Shown: positions 18,881 through 28,745, numbered from the stretch's first letter. The stretch: DNA of 64,000 bases from an uncultured Acidobacteriota bacterium (GCA_951812665.1 CATOST010000002.1:1-64000); one strand, 5' to 3'. The notes: generated by a model not told the origin, from the letters alone. Made by a program: numbers and translations.

Positions 18881-20224
18881 ATGAAGGTCGCACGAAAATC
18901 CCTGGACTCCTATCTGGAACGATTCAACCGCCTGGACGAGACGGCGGCGGACACTCCCGGCTGGTTGTCTCAACTGCGCCGGGAAGCCATGTTGCGATTC
19001 GCCGAGACGGGGTTCCCCACCATCGCCGATGAGGATTGGCGCTATACCAACGTCGCCTCCCTGGCAGCCACTGCATATGAGACCGCTCCCGCGCCTTCTC
19101 CGGACGGAGATTGCCGGATGGATTCCAAGACGGCCGGCGGCAGCGGCGGCGTCCGTTGCGTCTTCCTGAATGGACGGTACTGTGCCGAGTTGTCCCACTT
19201 GGACGAGATGGAGAGCCGGGTTCGGGTCGGCTCATTGGCGTCCATTCTTCGGGAGAGCCCGGAAGAGGTCGAGGCTCACCTGGCCCGGTACGTCGAGGCT
19301 GAGCGCCTTCCGTTCGCTAACCTCAACACCGCATTTATTGAAGATGGAGCGGTGGTCCGGGTCTCCGCAGGAGTCCGGATCCCGGAGCCCATCCATCTCG
19401 TTTTTCTCTCCACCGGTAACGGCGGGGCGGCATTCGTGACCCATCCCCGGAATCTGATCCTGGTCGGCGCCGGCAGCGAATGCTCCGTGGTCGAGCACTA
19501 TGCGGGAGTCGGTGAGAGGTCCTATTTCAGCAATCCGGTCACCGAGGTGGCGGTGGGGGAGAACGCCAACCTGGATCACTATCGGCTGCAGGAGGAGAGC
19601 CGTGCCGCACACCATGTCTCGACCCTGGAGATCCGGCAGGAATCCAACAGTGTGTTGCGCACCATGTCGGCAGACCTGGGGGGAACGCTGACGCGCAACG
19701 ATCTGAACGTGGTTCTGGGGGGCGAGGGCGCGGACGCGGCGCTGGACGGCATTTTCATCGCTTCCGGCGAGCAGTTGGTCGACAACCACACCCGGATCGA
19801 GCACGCGGCTCCTCATTGCGGTAGCCGAGAGCTGTACAAGGGAATTCTGGGCGGACGTTCCCGAGGTGTGTTTCGGGGCCGGATCGTGGTCCATCCCGGA
19901 GCCCAGAAGACCGACTCGGAACAGACCAACAACAACCTGCTCCTGTCCGATCGAGCCCTGGTGAATACGAAGCCCCAACTGGAGATTTACGCCGACGAAG
20001 TCAAATGCACTCATGGCGCCACCATCGGACAGCTCGACCGGGAAGCCCTCTTCTACATGCGGTCGCGAGGAATCGATGAAGAGCTGGCGCGAAGCATCCT
20101 GGTCTACGGCTTTGCCGAAGATTTGATCCGCCGCGTGCGGCTGGCCGGCCTGCGAGATCGACTCAGCTCGCTGGTTTTCGATCGGCTGCCCCAGGGGCGT
20201 TTTCTGAGGAAGGCACTGGCGTGA
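18881..20224 (+). CDS. sufD: Fe-S cluster assembly protein SufD
   Basis: Partner of SufB in the SufBC2D complex. The 447-residue protein has an N-terminal helical part (PGWLSQLRREAMLRFAETGFPTIADEDWRYTN), a beta-helix core, and the C-terminal SufBD signature with GIFRGRIVV-like RGVFRGRIVVHPGAQKTDSEQTNNNLLLSDRA and YADEVKCTHGATIGQLD. This last part resembles SufB, as expected for paralogues. Its end overlaps sufS by four bases (GTGA). Confidence 0.95.
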   Translation: MKVARKSLDSYLERFNRLDETAADTPGWLSQLRREAMLRFAETGFPTIADEDWRYTNVASLAATAYETAPAPSPDGDCRMDSKTAGGSGGVRCVFLNGRYCAELSHLDEMESRVRVGSLASILRESPEEVEAHLARYVEAERLPFANLNTAFIEDGAVVRVSAGVRIPEPIHLVFLSTGNGGAAFVTHPRNLILVGAGSECSVVEHYAGVGERSYFSNPVTEVAVGENANLDHYRLQEESRAAHHVSTLEIRQESNSVLRTMSADLGGTLTRNDLNVVLGGEGADAALDGIFIASGEQLVDNHTRIEHAAPHCGSRELYKGILGGRSRGVFRGRIVVHPGAQKTDSEQTNNNLLLSDRALVNTKPQLEIYADEVKCTHGATIGQLDREALFYMRSRGIDEELARSILVYGFAEDLIRRVRLAGLRDRLSSLVFDRLPQGRFLRKALA

Positions 20225-21486
20225 GTTTCAGTGCCACGGCCCGAAACGATCACCGGACAGTGCCTGGAGAGCTGAATCCACGCCACATCCGCCGGGATTT
20301 CCCGATCCTTTCCAGGAAGGTTCACGGTAAGCCGTTGGCCTATCTGGACAATGCGGCCACCAGCCAGAAGCCGCAGCAGGTCATCGATGCAGTGAGCCGA
20401 TACTACTCCCGCAGCAACGCCAACATTCAGCGGGGCGTCCATCTCTTGAGCGTCCGAGCTACGGACGCCTATGAGGCGACCCGTGAAAGAGTGCAGCAGT
20501 TCCTCAACGCCACCCGAGCGGAAGAGATCGTCTTCGTCCGGGGCACGACCGAGGCTATCAATCTGGTGGCCCAGACCGCGGGACGGAGCGTTCTGAATCG
20601 GGGTGACGAGGTCGTCGTTTCCCAAATGGAGCACCATTCCAATATCGTTCCCTGGCAGATGCTCTGCCAGGAAAAGGGCGCTCGGCTTCGGGTCATTCCC
20701 GTGTCCGGCCGGGGCGAGCTGGATCTGGACGAGTACGAGAAGTTGTTGAACCATCGCACCCGGATGGTCGCGGTGACCCATGTGTCCAACGTTCTCGGGA
20801 CCATCAACCCAGTGCGGAAACTGGTTGAATTGGCGCATCGACATGGCGCTCTCGTGCTTCTGGACGGGGCCCAGGCGGTGCCACACGTCAAGGTGGACGT
20901 GCAGGAATTGGATTGCGATTTCTATTGCTTCTCCGGACACAAGATCTACGGACCCACCGGAATCGGCATCCTTTACGGCAAATGGAACCATCTGAATTCC
21001 ATGCCTCCCTATCAGGGGGGAGGGGAGATGATCCGTTCCGTATCCTTCGAGAAGACGACCTACAACGAACCTCCGCACAAGTTCGAGGGGGGAACCCCCA
21101 ATATTGCCGGCGTCGTCGCGTTGGCCGCGGCACTGGACTATCTTGAGAACCTGGGCCTCGATCGGGTGGCGGCCTACGAGAACGAGCTCCTGGAATACGC
21201 AACTTCCCGGCTTTCGCAGGTTCCCGGCCTGCGCCTGATCGGCACCGCTCCGTCGAAGGCGGCGGTGCTCTCCTTCGTTCTGGACGAAGTCCATCCTCAC
21301 GACCTGGGCACCATTCTGGATCTGGAGGGGGTGGCGATTCGGACCGGCCATCATTGTGCCCAGCCCCTGATGGATTACTTTGGGCTGCCGGCCACGGCGC
21401 GGGCGTCGCTGGCGTTCTACAACACACGAGAAGAGATCGATGCCTTGTGCCGGGGCCTCGAGAAGGTGATCGAGGTGTTTGAGTGA
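20221..21486 (+). CDS. sufS: Cysteine desulfurase SufS
   Basis: PLP enzyme that takes sulfur from cysteine for cluster assembly. The 421-residue protein has YLDNAATSQKPQQVIDAV, FVRGTTEAINLVAQ, EHHSNIVPWQ, LLDGAQAVPHVKVDVQELD, the PLP-lysine segment CFSGHKIYGPTGIGIL and the active-site cysteine in RTGHHCAQPLMDYFG. It is class II (SufS/CsdA type). It starts with GTG 20221 overlapping the sufD stop; an N-terminal extension of about 20 residues precedes the core. The next gene, sufU, overlaps its stop. Confidence 0.97.
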   Translation: MSFSATARNDHRTVPGELNPRHIRRDFPILSRKVHGKPLAYLDNAATSQKPQQVIDAVSRYYSRSNANIQRGVHLLSVRATDAYEATRERVQQFLNATRAEEIVFVRGTTEAINLVAQTAGRSVLNRGDEVVVSQMEHHSNIVPWQMLCQEKGARLRVIPVSGRGELDLDEYEKLLNHRTRMVAVTHVSNVLGTINPVRKLVELAHRHGALVLLDGAQAVPHVKVDVQELDCDFYCFSGHKIYGPTGIGILYGKWNHLNSMPPYQGGGEMIRSVSFEKTTYNEPPHKFEGGTPNIAGVVALAAALDYLENLGLDRVAAYENELLEYATSRLSQVPGLRLIGTAPSKAAVLSFVLDEVHPHDLGTILDLEGVAIRTGHHCAQPLMDYFGLPATARASLAFYNTREEIDALCRGLEKVIEVFE

Positions 21487-21941
21487 TGTCGGACCTGAGC
21501 GCCCTCTACCAGGAGGTCATCCTGGATCACAATCGCCGACCTCGGAATTTTGGCGTTATGGAGGACGCGGATCACCATTCGGAAGGATTCAATCCTCTTT
21601 GCGGCGACCGGGTCAGCGTGTATGTCAAGCTGAACGAGTCTGTCGTCGACCAGATTTCGTTCCAGGGGTCGGGATGCGCCATCTCCATGGCCTCCGCCTC
21701 CATAATGACCGAGAGTCTGAAGGGTCGGAAACTGGAGGAAGTCAAGGCGCTGTTCGAATGTTTCCATCAACTGGTGACGGGAAATCTCGATTCGCAAGAT
21801 CGCTCCGAATCGGATCTGGGCAAGTTGGTGGTGTTTGAAGGGGTCAGCCGCTATCCGGTTCGGGTGAAGTGCGCCACCTTGACCTGGCATACGTTGCGGG
21901 CGGCACTCGAGAAGAGAAACCAGGTCGTCTCCACCGAATGA
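21483..21941 (+). CDS. sufU: SufU-type sulfur relay/scaffold protein
   Basis: A 152-residue IscU-fold protein that accepts sulfur from SufS. It shows LYQEVILDHNRRPRNFGVM, the first cysteine in LCGDRVSVY, the second in FQGSGCAISMASASIMTE and the third in RVKCATLTWHTL. The spacer between the second and third cysteines is the longer SufU type, not IscU. Start is GTG 21483 or ATG 21486, overlapping the sufS stop. It fits SufU, which bears a zinc ion and is found beside SufS. Confidence 0.93.
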   Translation: MMSDLSALYQEVILDHNRRPRNFGVMEDADHHSEGFNPLCGDRVSVYVKLNESVVDQISFQGSGCAISMASASIMTESLKGRKLEEVKALFECFHQLVTGNLDSQDRSESDLGKLVVFEGVSRYPVRVKCATLTWHTLRAALEKRNQVVSTE

Positions 21942-21972
21942 GACTCCGGCGGCCCACCGCGGAGGGAGATCC

Positions 21973-22344
21973 ATGGCAGATGAATTGAATCCGGAACCGG
22001 GTTCCCAGATCGAATCGGGAAGCGGGACGTCGCCCCTGGGCGGCCCCATTCAGGAAGAGGTGATTTCGGTCCTCAGGAGTTGTTACGATCCGGAGATTCC
22101 GGTGGACATCTACGAGTTGGGTCTGGTCTACGGGGTCGACGTCGACGCCGGAGGAGCCGTGGATATCAAGATGACCCTGACCTCGCCCAGCTGTCCGGTG
22201 GCCGAGTCGCTGCCGTTGGAGGTCGAGTCCAAAGTTCGAACGCTTCCCGGCGTCGAGAAAGTCGCCGTTGAAGTCGTGTGGGATCCGCCTTGGACCATGG
22301 ATAACATGTCCGAGGCGGCAAGACTTCAATTGGGGCTTCTCTAG
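21973..22344 (+). CDS. sufT: SufT/MIP18-family (DUF59) Fe-S maturation protein
   Basis: A 123-residue protein with QEEVISVLRSCYDPEIPVDIYELGLVYGVDV, TLTSPSCPVAESLPLEVESKV and VEVVWDPPWTMDNMSEAAR, the standard DUF59 pattern (DPEIPVDIYELGLVY; MTLTSPxCP). About 30 N-terminal residues are polar and probably disordered. As last gene of the suf set it likely helps deliver clusters to client proteins. ATG 21973 has GGAGGGAGATCC upstream. Confidence 0.93.
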   Translation: MADELNPEPGSQIESGSGTSPLGGPIQEEVISVLRSCYDPEIPVDIYELGLVYGVDVDAGGAVDIKMTLTSPSCPVAESLPLEVESKVRTLPGVEKVAVEVVWDPPWTMDNMSEAARLQLGLL

Positions 22345-22360
22345 CCAGTCGCGCTGAAAG

Positions 22361-24187
22361 ATGTGCGGCATTATCTGCTACCTGGGGGATCGCCCCTCCC
22401 TGCCTATCCTGCTCAACGGCTTGAGAAGACTGGAATACCGCGGCTATGACTCCAGCGGCGTCGCGGTGGCCGTGAATGACGGGATTCACTGCCGGAAGGC
22501 GGTGGGAAAGATCTCGGGCCTGGCCAATCTTCTCGGGGACAAGCCTTGGAAGGGCTGGGGCGGCATCGCCCACACCCGTTGGGCCACGCACGGTGTTCCC
22601 TCTCCCGAAAACGCTCATCCGCATGGGGATTGCCGGAACCGCATCTTCGTGGTGCACAACGGAATCATCGAAAATTACCGGCGGCTGCGGGAGGAACTTC
22701 GGGAAAAGGGGCATCTTTTCCGGTCTTCCACCGATTCCGAGGTGCTGGCCCACCTGATCGAGGAATACTATCGAGGTGACTTGGAAGATGCGGTCAACTC
22801 GGCCCTTCAACGCGTGGACGGTACCTACGGAATCGGAGTGATTTCCTCCGAGAATCCTTCCCAAATCGTGGTTGCGCGGCTGGGCAGCCCCCTGGTCCTG
22901 GGAATCCGAGACAGTGAGATCTTTGCCGCGTCCGACGCGGCCGCCCTGATGAGTCACACGCGAGAGGTGGCCTACCTCCACGATGGTGAGGTGGCGCTGC
23001 TGAAGCCCGGGAGTTACCGGATCCGCACTTTGAGCGGGATGCCCATGAATCGATCGGTCCAGACCCTGGACTGGGACATGTCCTCCGCCGAGAAACAGGG
23101 TTATCCCCACTTCATGCTCAAGGAGGTCTACGAGCAGCCCGAGGTGGTCGGAGAGGCCATCCGGGGAAGGCTGATCGAGGCGGAGGGACTGTCCAAGCTG
23201 GGAGGCTTGGAGGGAGTCTGGGGGCGCCTGCGGAACATGCGGCGGCTCATCATACTGGCCTGTGGGACCTCCTACTATGCGGGCTTGCTGGGACGTTACG
23301 TCATCGAGAGCTGCACTAACTATCCTGTCGACGTCGATCTGGCATCCGAGTTCCAGTACCGCAAGCTGAACCTGCAAGCGCGAACAGCGGTTCTGGCCAT
23401 CAGCCAATCGGGGGAGACGGCCGACATCCTGGCGGTCGTGCGCGAGGTCAAACGGCGTGGAGCTCTCAGCCTGGGCCTCGTCAACGTGGTGGGCAGCACG
23501 GTCGCCCGCCTGACCGACGCCGGAATCTACAATCATGCCGGTCCGGAAATCAGTGTCGCCTCCACCAAGGTTTTCGTCTCCCAGATCGCGATTCTCTATC
23601 TCGTGGGCCTTTTGCTGGGACGTCACCAGCAGATGTCATTGAGCGAAGGCCAGGAATTTGTCCATGAGCTCCGGGCCCTGCCTGAGAAGATGCAGTCGAT
23701 GCTGGCGCGGGCGCCGGCCATTGAAGGAATCGCCCGCCGCTACGCCCACTTTCGGAACCTGCTTTATCTGGGGAGAAACTTCAGCTACCCGGTGGCGATG
23801 GAGGGCGCTCTGAAGATGAAGGAGATCTCCTACCTGCACGCCGAAGGCTATGCCGCAGGCGAGATGAAGCATGGACCTCTCGCACTCGTGGACGAGAATT
23901 TCCCCACCGTCTGTCTGGCGCCCCGCGACAGCGTCTATCGGAAGATGATCGGAAACATTGAGGAGATCAAGAGCCGAAACGGGCCGGTCATCGCGGTGGG
24001 GACGGAAGGAGACGCGCACTTGACCGACCTGGTCGACGACCTGATCGAGATTCCGCGCTGTGGAGAGATGTTCACGCCTTTCCTGAGCGTGATCGCGCTC
24101 CAACTTCTGGCCTACTACGTGGCGAGGGAGCGGGGTTGCGACATCGACCGGCCCCGGAATCTGGCCAAGTCGGTCACGGTGCAGTGA
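22361..24187 (+). CDS. glmS: Glutamine-fructose-6-phosphate aminotransferase (isomerizing)
   Basis: Makes glucosamine-6-phosphate, the entry to peptidoglycan and LPS amino sugars. The 608-residue protein begins MCGIICYLGD, so Cys2 is the glutaminase nucleophile, with GGIAHTRWATHG and HNGIIENYRRLR in the Ntn domain. Two SIS domains follow (ACGTSYYAGLLGRYVIE, ISQSGETADILAVVRE; LGRNFSYPVAMEGALKMKEISYLHAE), and the end is DRPRNLAKSVTV. It starts 16 bases after sufT, and may be transcribed with it. No glmS ribozyme space exists upstream. Confidence 0.97.
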   Translation: MCGIICYLGDRPSLPILLNGLRRLEYRGYDSSGVAVAVNDGIHCRKAVGKISGLANLLGDKPWKGWGGIAHTRWATHGVPSPENAHPHGDCRNRIFVVHNGIIENYRRLREELREKGHLFRSSTDSEVLAHLIEEYYRGDLEDAVNSALQRVDGTYGIGVISSENPSQIVVARLGSPLVLGIRDSEIFAASDAAALMSHTREVAYLHDGEVALLKPGSYRIRTLSGMPMNRSVQTLDWDMSSAEKQGYPHFMLKEVYEQPEVVGEAIRGRLIEAEGLSKLGGLEGVWGRLRNMRRLIILACGTSYYAGLLGRYVIESCTNYPVDVDLASEFQYRKLNLQARTAVLAISQSGETADILAVVREVKRRGALSLGLVNVVGSTVARLTDAGIYNHAGPEISVASTKVFVSQIAILYLVGLLLGRHQQMSLSEGQEFVHELRALPEKMQSMLARAPAIEGIARRYAHFRNLLYLGRNFSYPVAMEGALKMKEISYLHAEGYAAGEMKHGPLALVDENFPTVCLAPRDSVYRKMIGNIEEIKSRNGPVIAVGTEGDAHLTDLVDDLIEIPRCGEMFTPFLSVIALQLLAYYVARERGCDIDRPRNLAKSVTVQ

Positions 24188-24229
24188 TCCGCAGATCCAA
24201 CGTCCTTGGGAAATGGGACGCAATGCGGG

Positions 24230-26134
24230 TTATCCGGTCATGGCATCCACCATCTCCTGGTTGATGGTGATGGCGTCGGCGCTACGCAGGCGTTCCAGCG
24301 TGCCTTCCACGTAGGCATTGAAGTAGTCCGCACGCTTCTTCTCCGTCAACTCCTTTTCCAGCTGACTTTTCTCGCCTTCGAACTTCTCCTGGTCCAGTTC
24401 CGTCTTCCCGGCCAGCTGGAACACGAAGTACTTTCCGGTGACCAGGACGGGCGGCGCGACCTCTCCCGTCTTCAGTCGAAAGGCATGGTCGTGAACCTGC
24501 GGCGAGAATCGGAGGTTCTCGTCGATGGTAGCGCCCCGCTTGAAGAAAGGCGTCGTCATGACCTGCAGTTCCCGTTCCTGAGCCAGCTTCTGGAACTCGC
24601 TGCCGTCCTGGATGGTCTGGTGCAGGGCGAATGCGTTCTCCCGAGCGAATTCGTCACCCTGCGTGGAGCGGTAATCGGAGAGGACCTGATCGCGTATCTC
24701 TTCGAAAGGCGGCATGTGGCCGGGCCGGATCTCCATCAGCTGAGCCACCAGGTAGGAATCGGCCGCCTGGTACGGCTCCAGTGACTGGTTCTCCTGGAGA
24801 TCGAAGACGTCCTGGTTGAAGTCGTTCTTGACGGACAGGCCGGGAATGAATCCGCCCAGCTCGAAGTAATCCGATTCCTCGACCGGGAGGCCGCGAGCGC
24901 TCGCCGCCTTCGCCAGGTCCGGATCCTCCGCCAGATCTCCGGATATTTCCGTCGCCAGCTCCTGGGCCTGGTTTTCCGCCTCCTGCTGCCGGGCTTCATA
25001 TTCCGCGATCGGCCGCCGGGCATCGCCATCGTGGTGCTCGGGATTGAAGCTGCCGCGGATGATGTGGTACCCGAAAGGCGTCACCACCGGATCGCTCAGT
25101 TCTCCGGGCTTCAAGGCAAAAGCGGCCTTTTCGAACTCCGGCATCATTTTGTCTCGCCCGAAAAAACCAAGATCCCCACCGGCCGCCGCCGAACCCGGGT
25201 CCTCGGAATGCTCTCGCGCCAACTGTGCGAAATCCGCGCCGGATCGAAGCTGCTGCAAGAGGGTCTGGACCTTGACCCTCGCCGCGGGTTCTTGGTCAGG
25301 GCTTCCCACCGAAACCAGAATATGGCTGACTCTCACCTGGTCCGTGTCAGTGACGCGATCCATTCGATCGCGGATCTGCTCTTCGGAGACGTTGACGTTC
25401 TCAGGGTCGACGGCAACGGAAGCGTAGCGTATCCTGCGCTGCTCGCCGACCCGGTAATTCTCTTGGCGCTCGTCGAAATACTCCTTGAGTTTTTCTGCTT
25501 CCACGTCCCCCGGGGCCAACTTCTCCGGATCGAAGGTCACGTACCGGAGCTTCACCTCCTGATTCCGGTTCAGAAATTCTCGTCGGATCTCTCCGGGCGT
25601 GGGGAGGATCCCATCAGTCAGGATTCTGCGCAGCTTCTCCCGGGCAAGCTGCCTCCGGATGCTGTCCTCGAATTCCTGGGGTGCCCAATTATTGGCCCGC
25701 AAGATTGCGCGATAGCGATCCACCCCGATGAAGTTGCCGTTTTCCTGGAATACGGGGGTCTTGGTGATGAATCGAACGATTTCATCCGAGGTCACGGCGA
25801 TTCCCATCTGGCGTGCTTCGTAAAACGTCGCGTATTCCGCGACCAACTGATCGAGCGCCTGTTGGCCCAGACGCAACTGCCTGACGATGGCAGGATCCTG
25901 TCGACCCAGCTTGTAGACGCGGCGGTAGGCTTCGACCAGTTGGATGTAGTGTCTTCGAAATTCACCGGAAGTAATGACGAAATCGGCCACCTCGGCCGCA
26001 TGGGCGGAGGAAACGCCGGAGCTGGGGCCCGGTGTATCGACGAACAGACCCAGCATCCCGACGCCCAACCCAATGATGACCAGCCACAGGATCCACTTGA
26101 GCCCTCGTCGCTTCTCGCGGAAAAAGGGTAGCAT
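24230..26134 (-). CDS. Periplasmic peptidyl-prolyl isomerase/chaperone, PpiD/SurA-like
   Basis: A 634-residue membrane-anchored protein. One N-terminal helix (LKWILWLVIIGLGVGMLGLFV) is followed by a SurA-N-type chaperone region, a parvulin domain (VRVSHILVSVGSPDQ through GGDLGFFGRDKMMPEFEKAAFALKPGELSDPVVTPFGYHII, about residues 270-370) and a second PPIase-like C-terminal part. The arrangement is that of PpiD, which helps proteins leaving the Sec translocon. ATG 26134 with GGAGGG just upstream is preferred over TTG 26149. It is convergent with glmS and divergent from mreB. Confidence 0.88.
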   Translation of the reverse strand: MLPFFREKRRGLKWILWLVIIGLGVGMLGLFVDTPGPSSGVSSAHAAEVADFVITSGEFRRHYIQLVEAYRRVYKLGRQDPAIVRQLRLGQQALDQLVAEYATFYEARQMGIAVTSDEIVRFITKTPVFQENGNFIGVDRYRAILRANNWAPQEFEDSIRRQLAREKLRRILTDGILPTPGEIRREFLNRNQEVKLRYVTFDPEKLAPGDVEAEKLKEYFDERQENYRVGEQRRIRYASVAVDPENVNVSEEQIRDRMDRVTDTDQVRVSHILVSVGSPDQEPAARVKVQTLLQQLRSGADFAQLAREHSEDPGSAAAGGDLGFFGRDKMMPEFEKAAFALKPGELSDPVVTPFGYHIIRGSFNPEHHDGDARRPIAEYEARQQEAENQAQELATEISGDLAEDPDLAKAASARGLPVEESDYFELGGFIPGLSVKNDFNQDVFDLQENQSLEPYQAADSYLVAQLMEIRPGHMPPFEEIRDQVLSDYRSTQGDEFARENAFALHQTIQDGSEFQKLAQERELQVMTTPFFKRGATIDENLRFSPQVHDHAFRLKTGEVAPPVLVTGKYFVFQLAGKTELDQEKFEGEKSQLEKELTEKKRADYFNAYVEGTLERLRSADAITINQEMVDAMTG

Positions 26135-26178
26135 CCAGCCCTCCGTCAACTCCTGAATCAGGTTTGCGTCAGTCGGCG

Positions 26179-26187
26179 ATTATAACA
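26179..26187 (-). promoter_or_regulatory. Candidate extended -10 promoter of the PpiD-like gene
   Basis: On the minus strand the bases read TGTTATAAT, an extended -10 (TGnTATAAT), about 45 bases before the start at 26134. No good -35 was seen, which is tolerable with an extended -10. Confidence 0.4.
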
Positions 26188-26329
26188 TGGGCCTGGTACT
26201 GCTACCCGGTCTCCGGAGCGAGGTCTATTGCGATAAAAACTGATGGCGTTCAATAATGGACGCGAGTTGAACGGGGCTGCCTTGGCCGAGGGTAGGTTCC
26301 GCTGCAATCCCGAGGGGCATAAGGGACCA

Positions 26330-27352
26330 ATGATTTTTCGTTCCCTGTTCAAATCTTTTTCCCACGATTTGGCCATTGATCTGGGCACGGCGAATACTCT
26401 CGTGTTCGCACGCGGGAAAGGAGTCGTCGTCGACGAACCTTCCATCGTCGCCATCAACAGGTTCACCAACAAAGTGGAAGCCGTGGGGACCGACGCCAAG
26501 GAGATGCTGGGGAGGACGCCGGGCAACATCGTCGCCATCAAGCCCATGAAGGATGGGGTCATCGCCGACTTCGACGTGACCGAGGAAATGCTCCGTTATT
26601 TCATCAGGAAGGCCCAGAACAGGAGTTTTCTGCTGAGTCCCCGGATCATCATTTGCATCCCTTCCGAGATCACTCAGGTGGAAAAGCGGGCGGTTCGTGA
26701 ATCTGCGCTGCGCGCGAAGGCCAGCGAGGTCTATCTGGTGGAGGAAGCGATGGCGGCGGCCATCGGAGCTGGTCTTCCCATCACCGAGCCGAACGGAAAC
26801 ATGATCGTCGACATCGGCGGCGGGACCACCGACATCGCCGTCATCAGTCTTGCGGGGATCGTTCACAGCCGCTCGGTCAGGGTGGCGGGAAACGAGATGG
26901 ACGAAGCCATCATTCAGTACGTCAAACGAAAGCATAACCTGCTCATCGGCGAACGGACGGCTGAACGAGTGAAGATCAAGCTCGGATCGGCGGCTGAATT
27001 GCCGGATCCCATTACCGCGGAAGTAAAGGGAAGGAATCTCATCGAGGGAGTACCCATGACCGTGACCGTCACCGACGAAGAGATTCGCGAGGCGTTGGCC
27101 GACTCCATGGTGGCCATCGTGAATGCGGTCCGAGTCGCCCTCGAGAGGACGCCGCCCGAGTTGTCCGCCGACATCTCGGACACGGGAATCATCTTGACCG
27201 GGGGAGGGGCGCTGCTCCAGAAGATGGACCACCGAATCAGCCTGGAGACGGGCCTTCCCGTCTATGTGGCCGAGAATCCACTCTCCTCTGTCGCTATCGG
27301 AACCGGAAAGATGCTCGAGGACATCGCGCTCTTGAGGAGAATCAGCTCCTGA
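26330..27352 (+). CDS. mreB: Rod-shape determining protein MreB
   Basis: Bacterial actin that guides the elongasome. The 340-residue protein starts MIFRSLFKSFSHDLAIDLGTANTLVFARGKG and has the phosphate loops VDIGGGTTDIAVISL and ILTGGGALLQKMD plus NRFTNKVEAVGTDAKEMLGRTPGNI. ATG 26330, nine bases after AAGGGA, is preferred to the upstream frame at 26243, which adds 29 residues not found in MreB. First gene of mreBCD-mrdA-rodA. Confidence 0.97.
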   Translation: MIFRSLFKSFSHDLAIDLGTANTLVFARGKGVVVDEPSIVAINRFTNKVEAVGTDAKEMLGRTPGNIVAIKPMKDGVIADFDVTEEMLRYFIRKAQNRSFLLSPRIIICIPSEITQVEKRAVRESALRAKASEVYLVEEAMAAAIGAGLPITEPNGNMIVDIGGGTTDIAVISLAGIVHSRSVRVAGNEMDEAIIQYVKRKHNLLIGERTAERVKIKLGSAAELPDPITAEVKGRNLIEGVPMTVTVTDEEIREALADSMVAIVNAVRVALERTPPELSADISDTGIILTGGGALLQKMDHRISLETGLPVYVAENPLSSVAIGTGKMLEDIALLRRISS

Positions 27353-27369
27353 GGATCTCGAGATCAGAT

Positions 27370-28173
27370 ATGAGTTGGTCGGCCGAACGGAAGTCACTGC
27401 CCCTCGTCATCTTGGCGATCGTGTTGCATCTGGTGCTGATCTCCTCGCAGGTTCGGAATCCCGACGGCCATACCCTGCTGAGAACCCTGGGACTGGCCGT
27501 GACCTCCCCGCTTGCGCTGGCTGTTTCGGCAGTGGCCGACGGTGTCGAGGGAGCGTTGAATCGCTATGTGATTCTCTTCGGAGTTCAGGAGCGGAACGAG
27601 GAATTGGAGGCAGAGATCGGGAGGCTTCGGCTGGAGAACGCGCAGCTCAAGAGCGTGCAGTCGATGCTGGGCCGCAGCACGGAACTCCAGATCCTCACCC
27701 GGCAGTATCTTTTCGAAACCACAACGGCCACCATTATCTGGAAGACCGCTCCCTTCTTCAGTCATCGTCTCGGCATCAACGTCGGGACCCGTCATGGCGT
27801 CAAGCGAAACTTGGCCGTCATCGGTCTCTCGGGAATCGTGGGGCGCGTCGTGGCGACCACGCCCCTGAGCTCGGAGGTGGAGCTGGTGACCAACCGTGGC
27901 GCTTCCGCTGGCGCCATGCTGGCGGACTCCCGCCTGCAAGGTGTGCTCCAGGGCGACGGAAGCGATCTCCTCGAGTGGAATTTCATCCCCAATTACGAGT
28001 CGGTGGATGTCGGGGAGTTGGTCTACACTTCCGGGGCCGACCGGATCTATCCCAAAGGCATTCCGGTGGGCCGCATAGTGAGCTCCGAGAAAGGAGAAAT
28101 GACACATCGCAACATTAAGGTCGAGCCCTTCGTCGATTTTTCCAGAATCGAAGAAGTTCTCGTCGCACGTTAG
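27370..28173 (+). CDS. mreC: Rod-shape determining protein MreC
   Basis: A 267-residue bitopic protein that links MreB to periplasmic wall enzymes. It has an N-terminal membrane helix (LPLVILAIVLHLVLISS), a second hydrophobic stretch near SPLALAVSAVAD, a coiled-coil (QERNEELEAEIGRLRLENAQLKS) and the beta-barrel domain with IIWKTAPFFSHRLGINVGTRHGVKRNLAVIGLSGIVGRV and the C-terminal YTSGADRIYPKGIPVGRI. It follows mreB by 17 bases. Confidence 0.95.
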   Translation: MSWSAERKSLPLVILAIVLHLVLISSQVRNPDGHTLLRTLGLAVTSPLALAVSAVADGVEGALNRYVILFGVQERNEELEAEIGRLRLENAQLKSVQSMLGRSTELQILTRQYLFETTTATIIWKTAPFFSHRLGINVGTRHGVKRNLAVIGLSGIVGRVVATTPLSSEVELVTNRGASAGAMLADSRLQGVLQGDGSDLLEWNFIPNYESVDVGELVYTSGADRIYPKGIPVGRIVSSEKGEMTHRNIKVEPFVDFSRIEEVLVAR

Positions 28174-28175
28174 CC

Positions 28176-28745
28176 TTGAAGCGTCCGCGACCGGTCGCCG
28201 AGACGAGTTGGACCCCTCTGCAAGCCCGATTCTCCCGAACCGAGATTCTGATTCTGATTCTGCTCGCAGGAAGCTTCGAAATTCTGCTCAGCAGGGCGCT
28301 GCCGGAGTTCCGGCGCTACCTGGATCTGCCGCTGGTACTGGTTCTCTACCTTTCCATGCATTCGACGGCGGCCAAGGGTGCGTTCTGGGGCACCTGCTTC
28401 GGCCTGCTCTCCGATCTGCTATTGGGAACCCTTTTGGGACTCAACGGCTTGAGCAAGACCTTGATTGGATGTCTGGTTGGTCTGCTGCGTCTGAGGGCGG
28501 CGGCGGAAGGAGTCCTCGGACGCATGTTGTTGTTGGGGGCGGCAGCTTCCCTTGACACGGTTCTCATCGCTGCTATCTTGGACTTACTCGGACAGCCGTT
28601 ATCCGATAGCTCGCTGCTGTTCATCGTGACTCGCAGCTGTCTCACGTCGGTGGTCGGAGTCTTCATTTTTCGCGGTTACGATCGGATCAAGTTTCCCCCC
28701 AGGGATTTCTCCAGAAATTCGATGGTCGAGGAAGATCCCTACTAG
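28176..28745 (+). CDS. mreD: Rod-shape determining membrane protein MreD
   Basis: A 189-residue integral membrane protein with about five hydrophobic segments (ILILILLAGSFEILLS, LPLVLVLYLSMHS, FWGTCFGLLSDLLLGTLLGLNGL, LLLGAAASLDTVLIAAILDLL, FIVTRSCLTSVVGVFIF). GLLSDLLLGTLLGLNGLSKTLIG matches the MreD core. It starts with TTG 28176, two bases after the mreC stop. A family A element separates it from mrdA. Confidence 0.88.
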   Translation: MKRPRPVAETSWTPLQARFSRTEILILILLAGSFEILLSRALPEFRRYLDLPLVLVLYLSMHSTAAKGAFWGTCFGLLSDLLLGTLLGLNGLSKTLIGCLVGLLRLRAAAEGVLGRMLLLGAAASLDTVLIAAILDLLGQPLSDSSLLFIVTRSCLTSVVGVFIFRGYDRIKFPPRDFSRNSMVEEDPY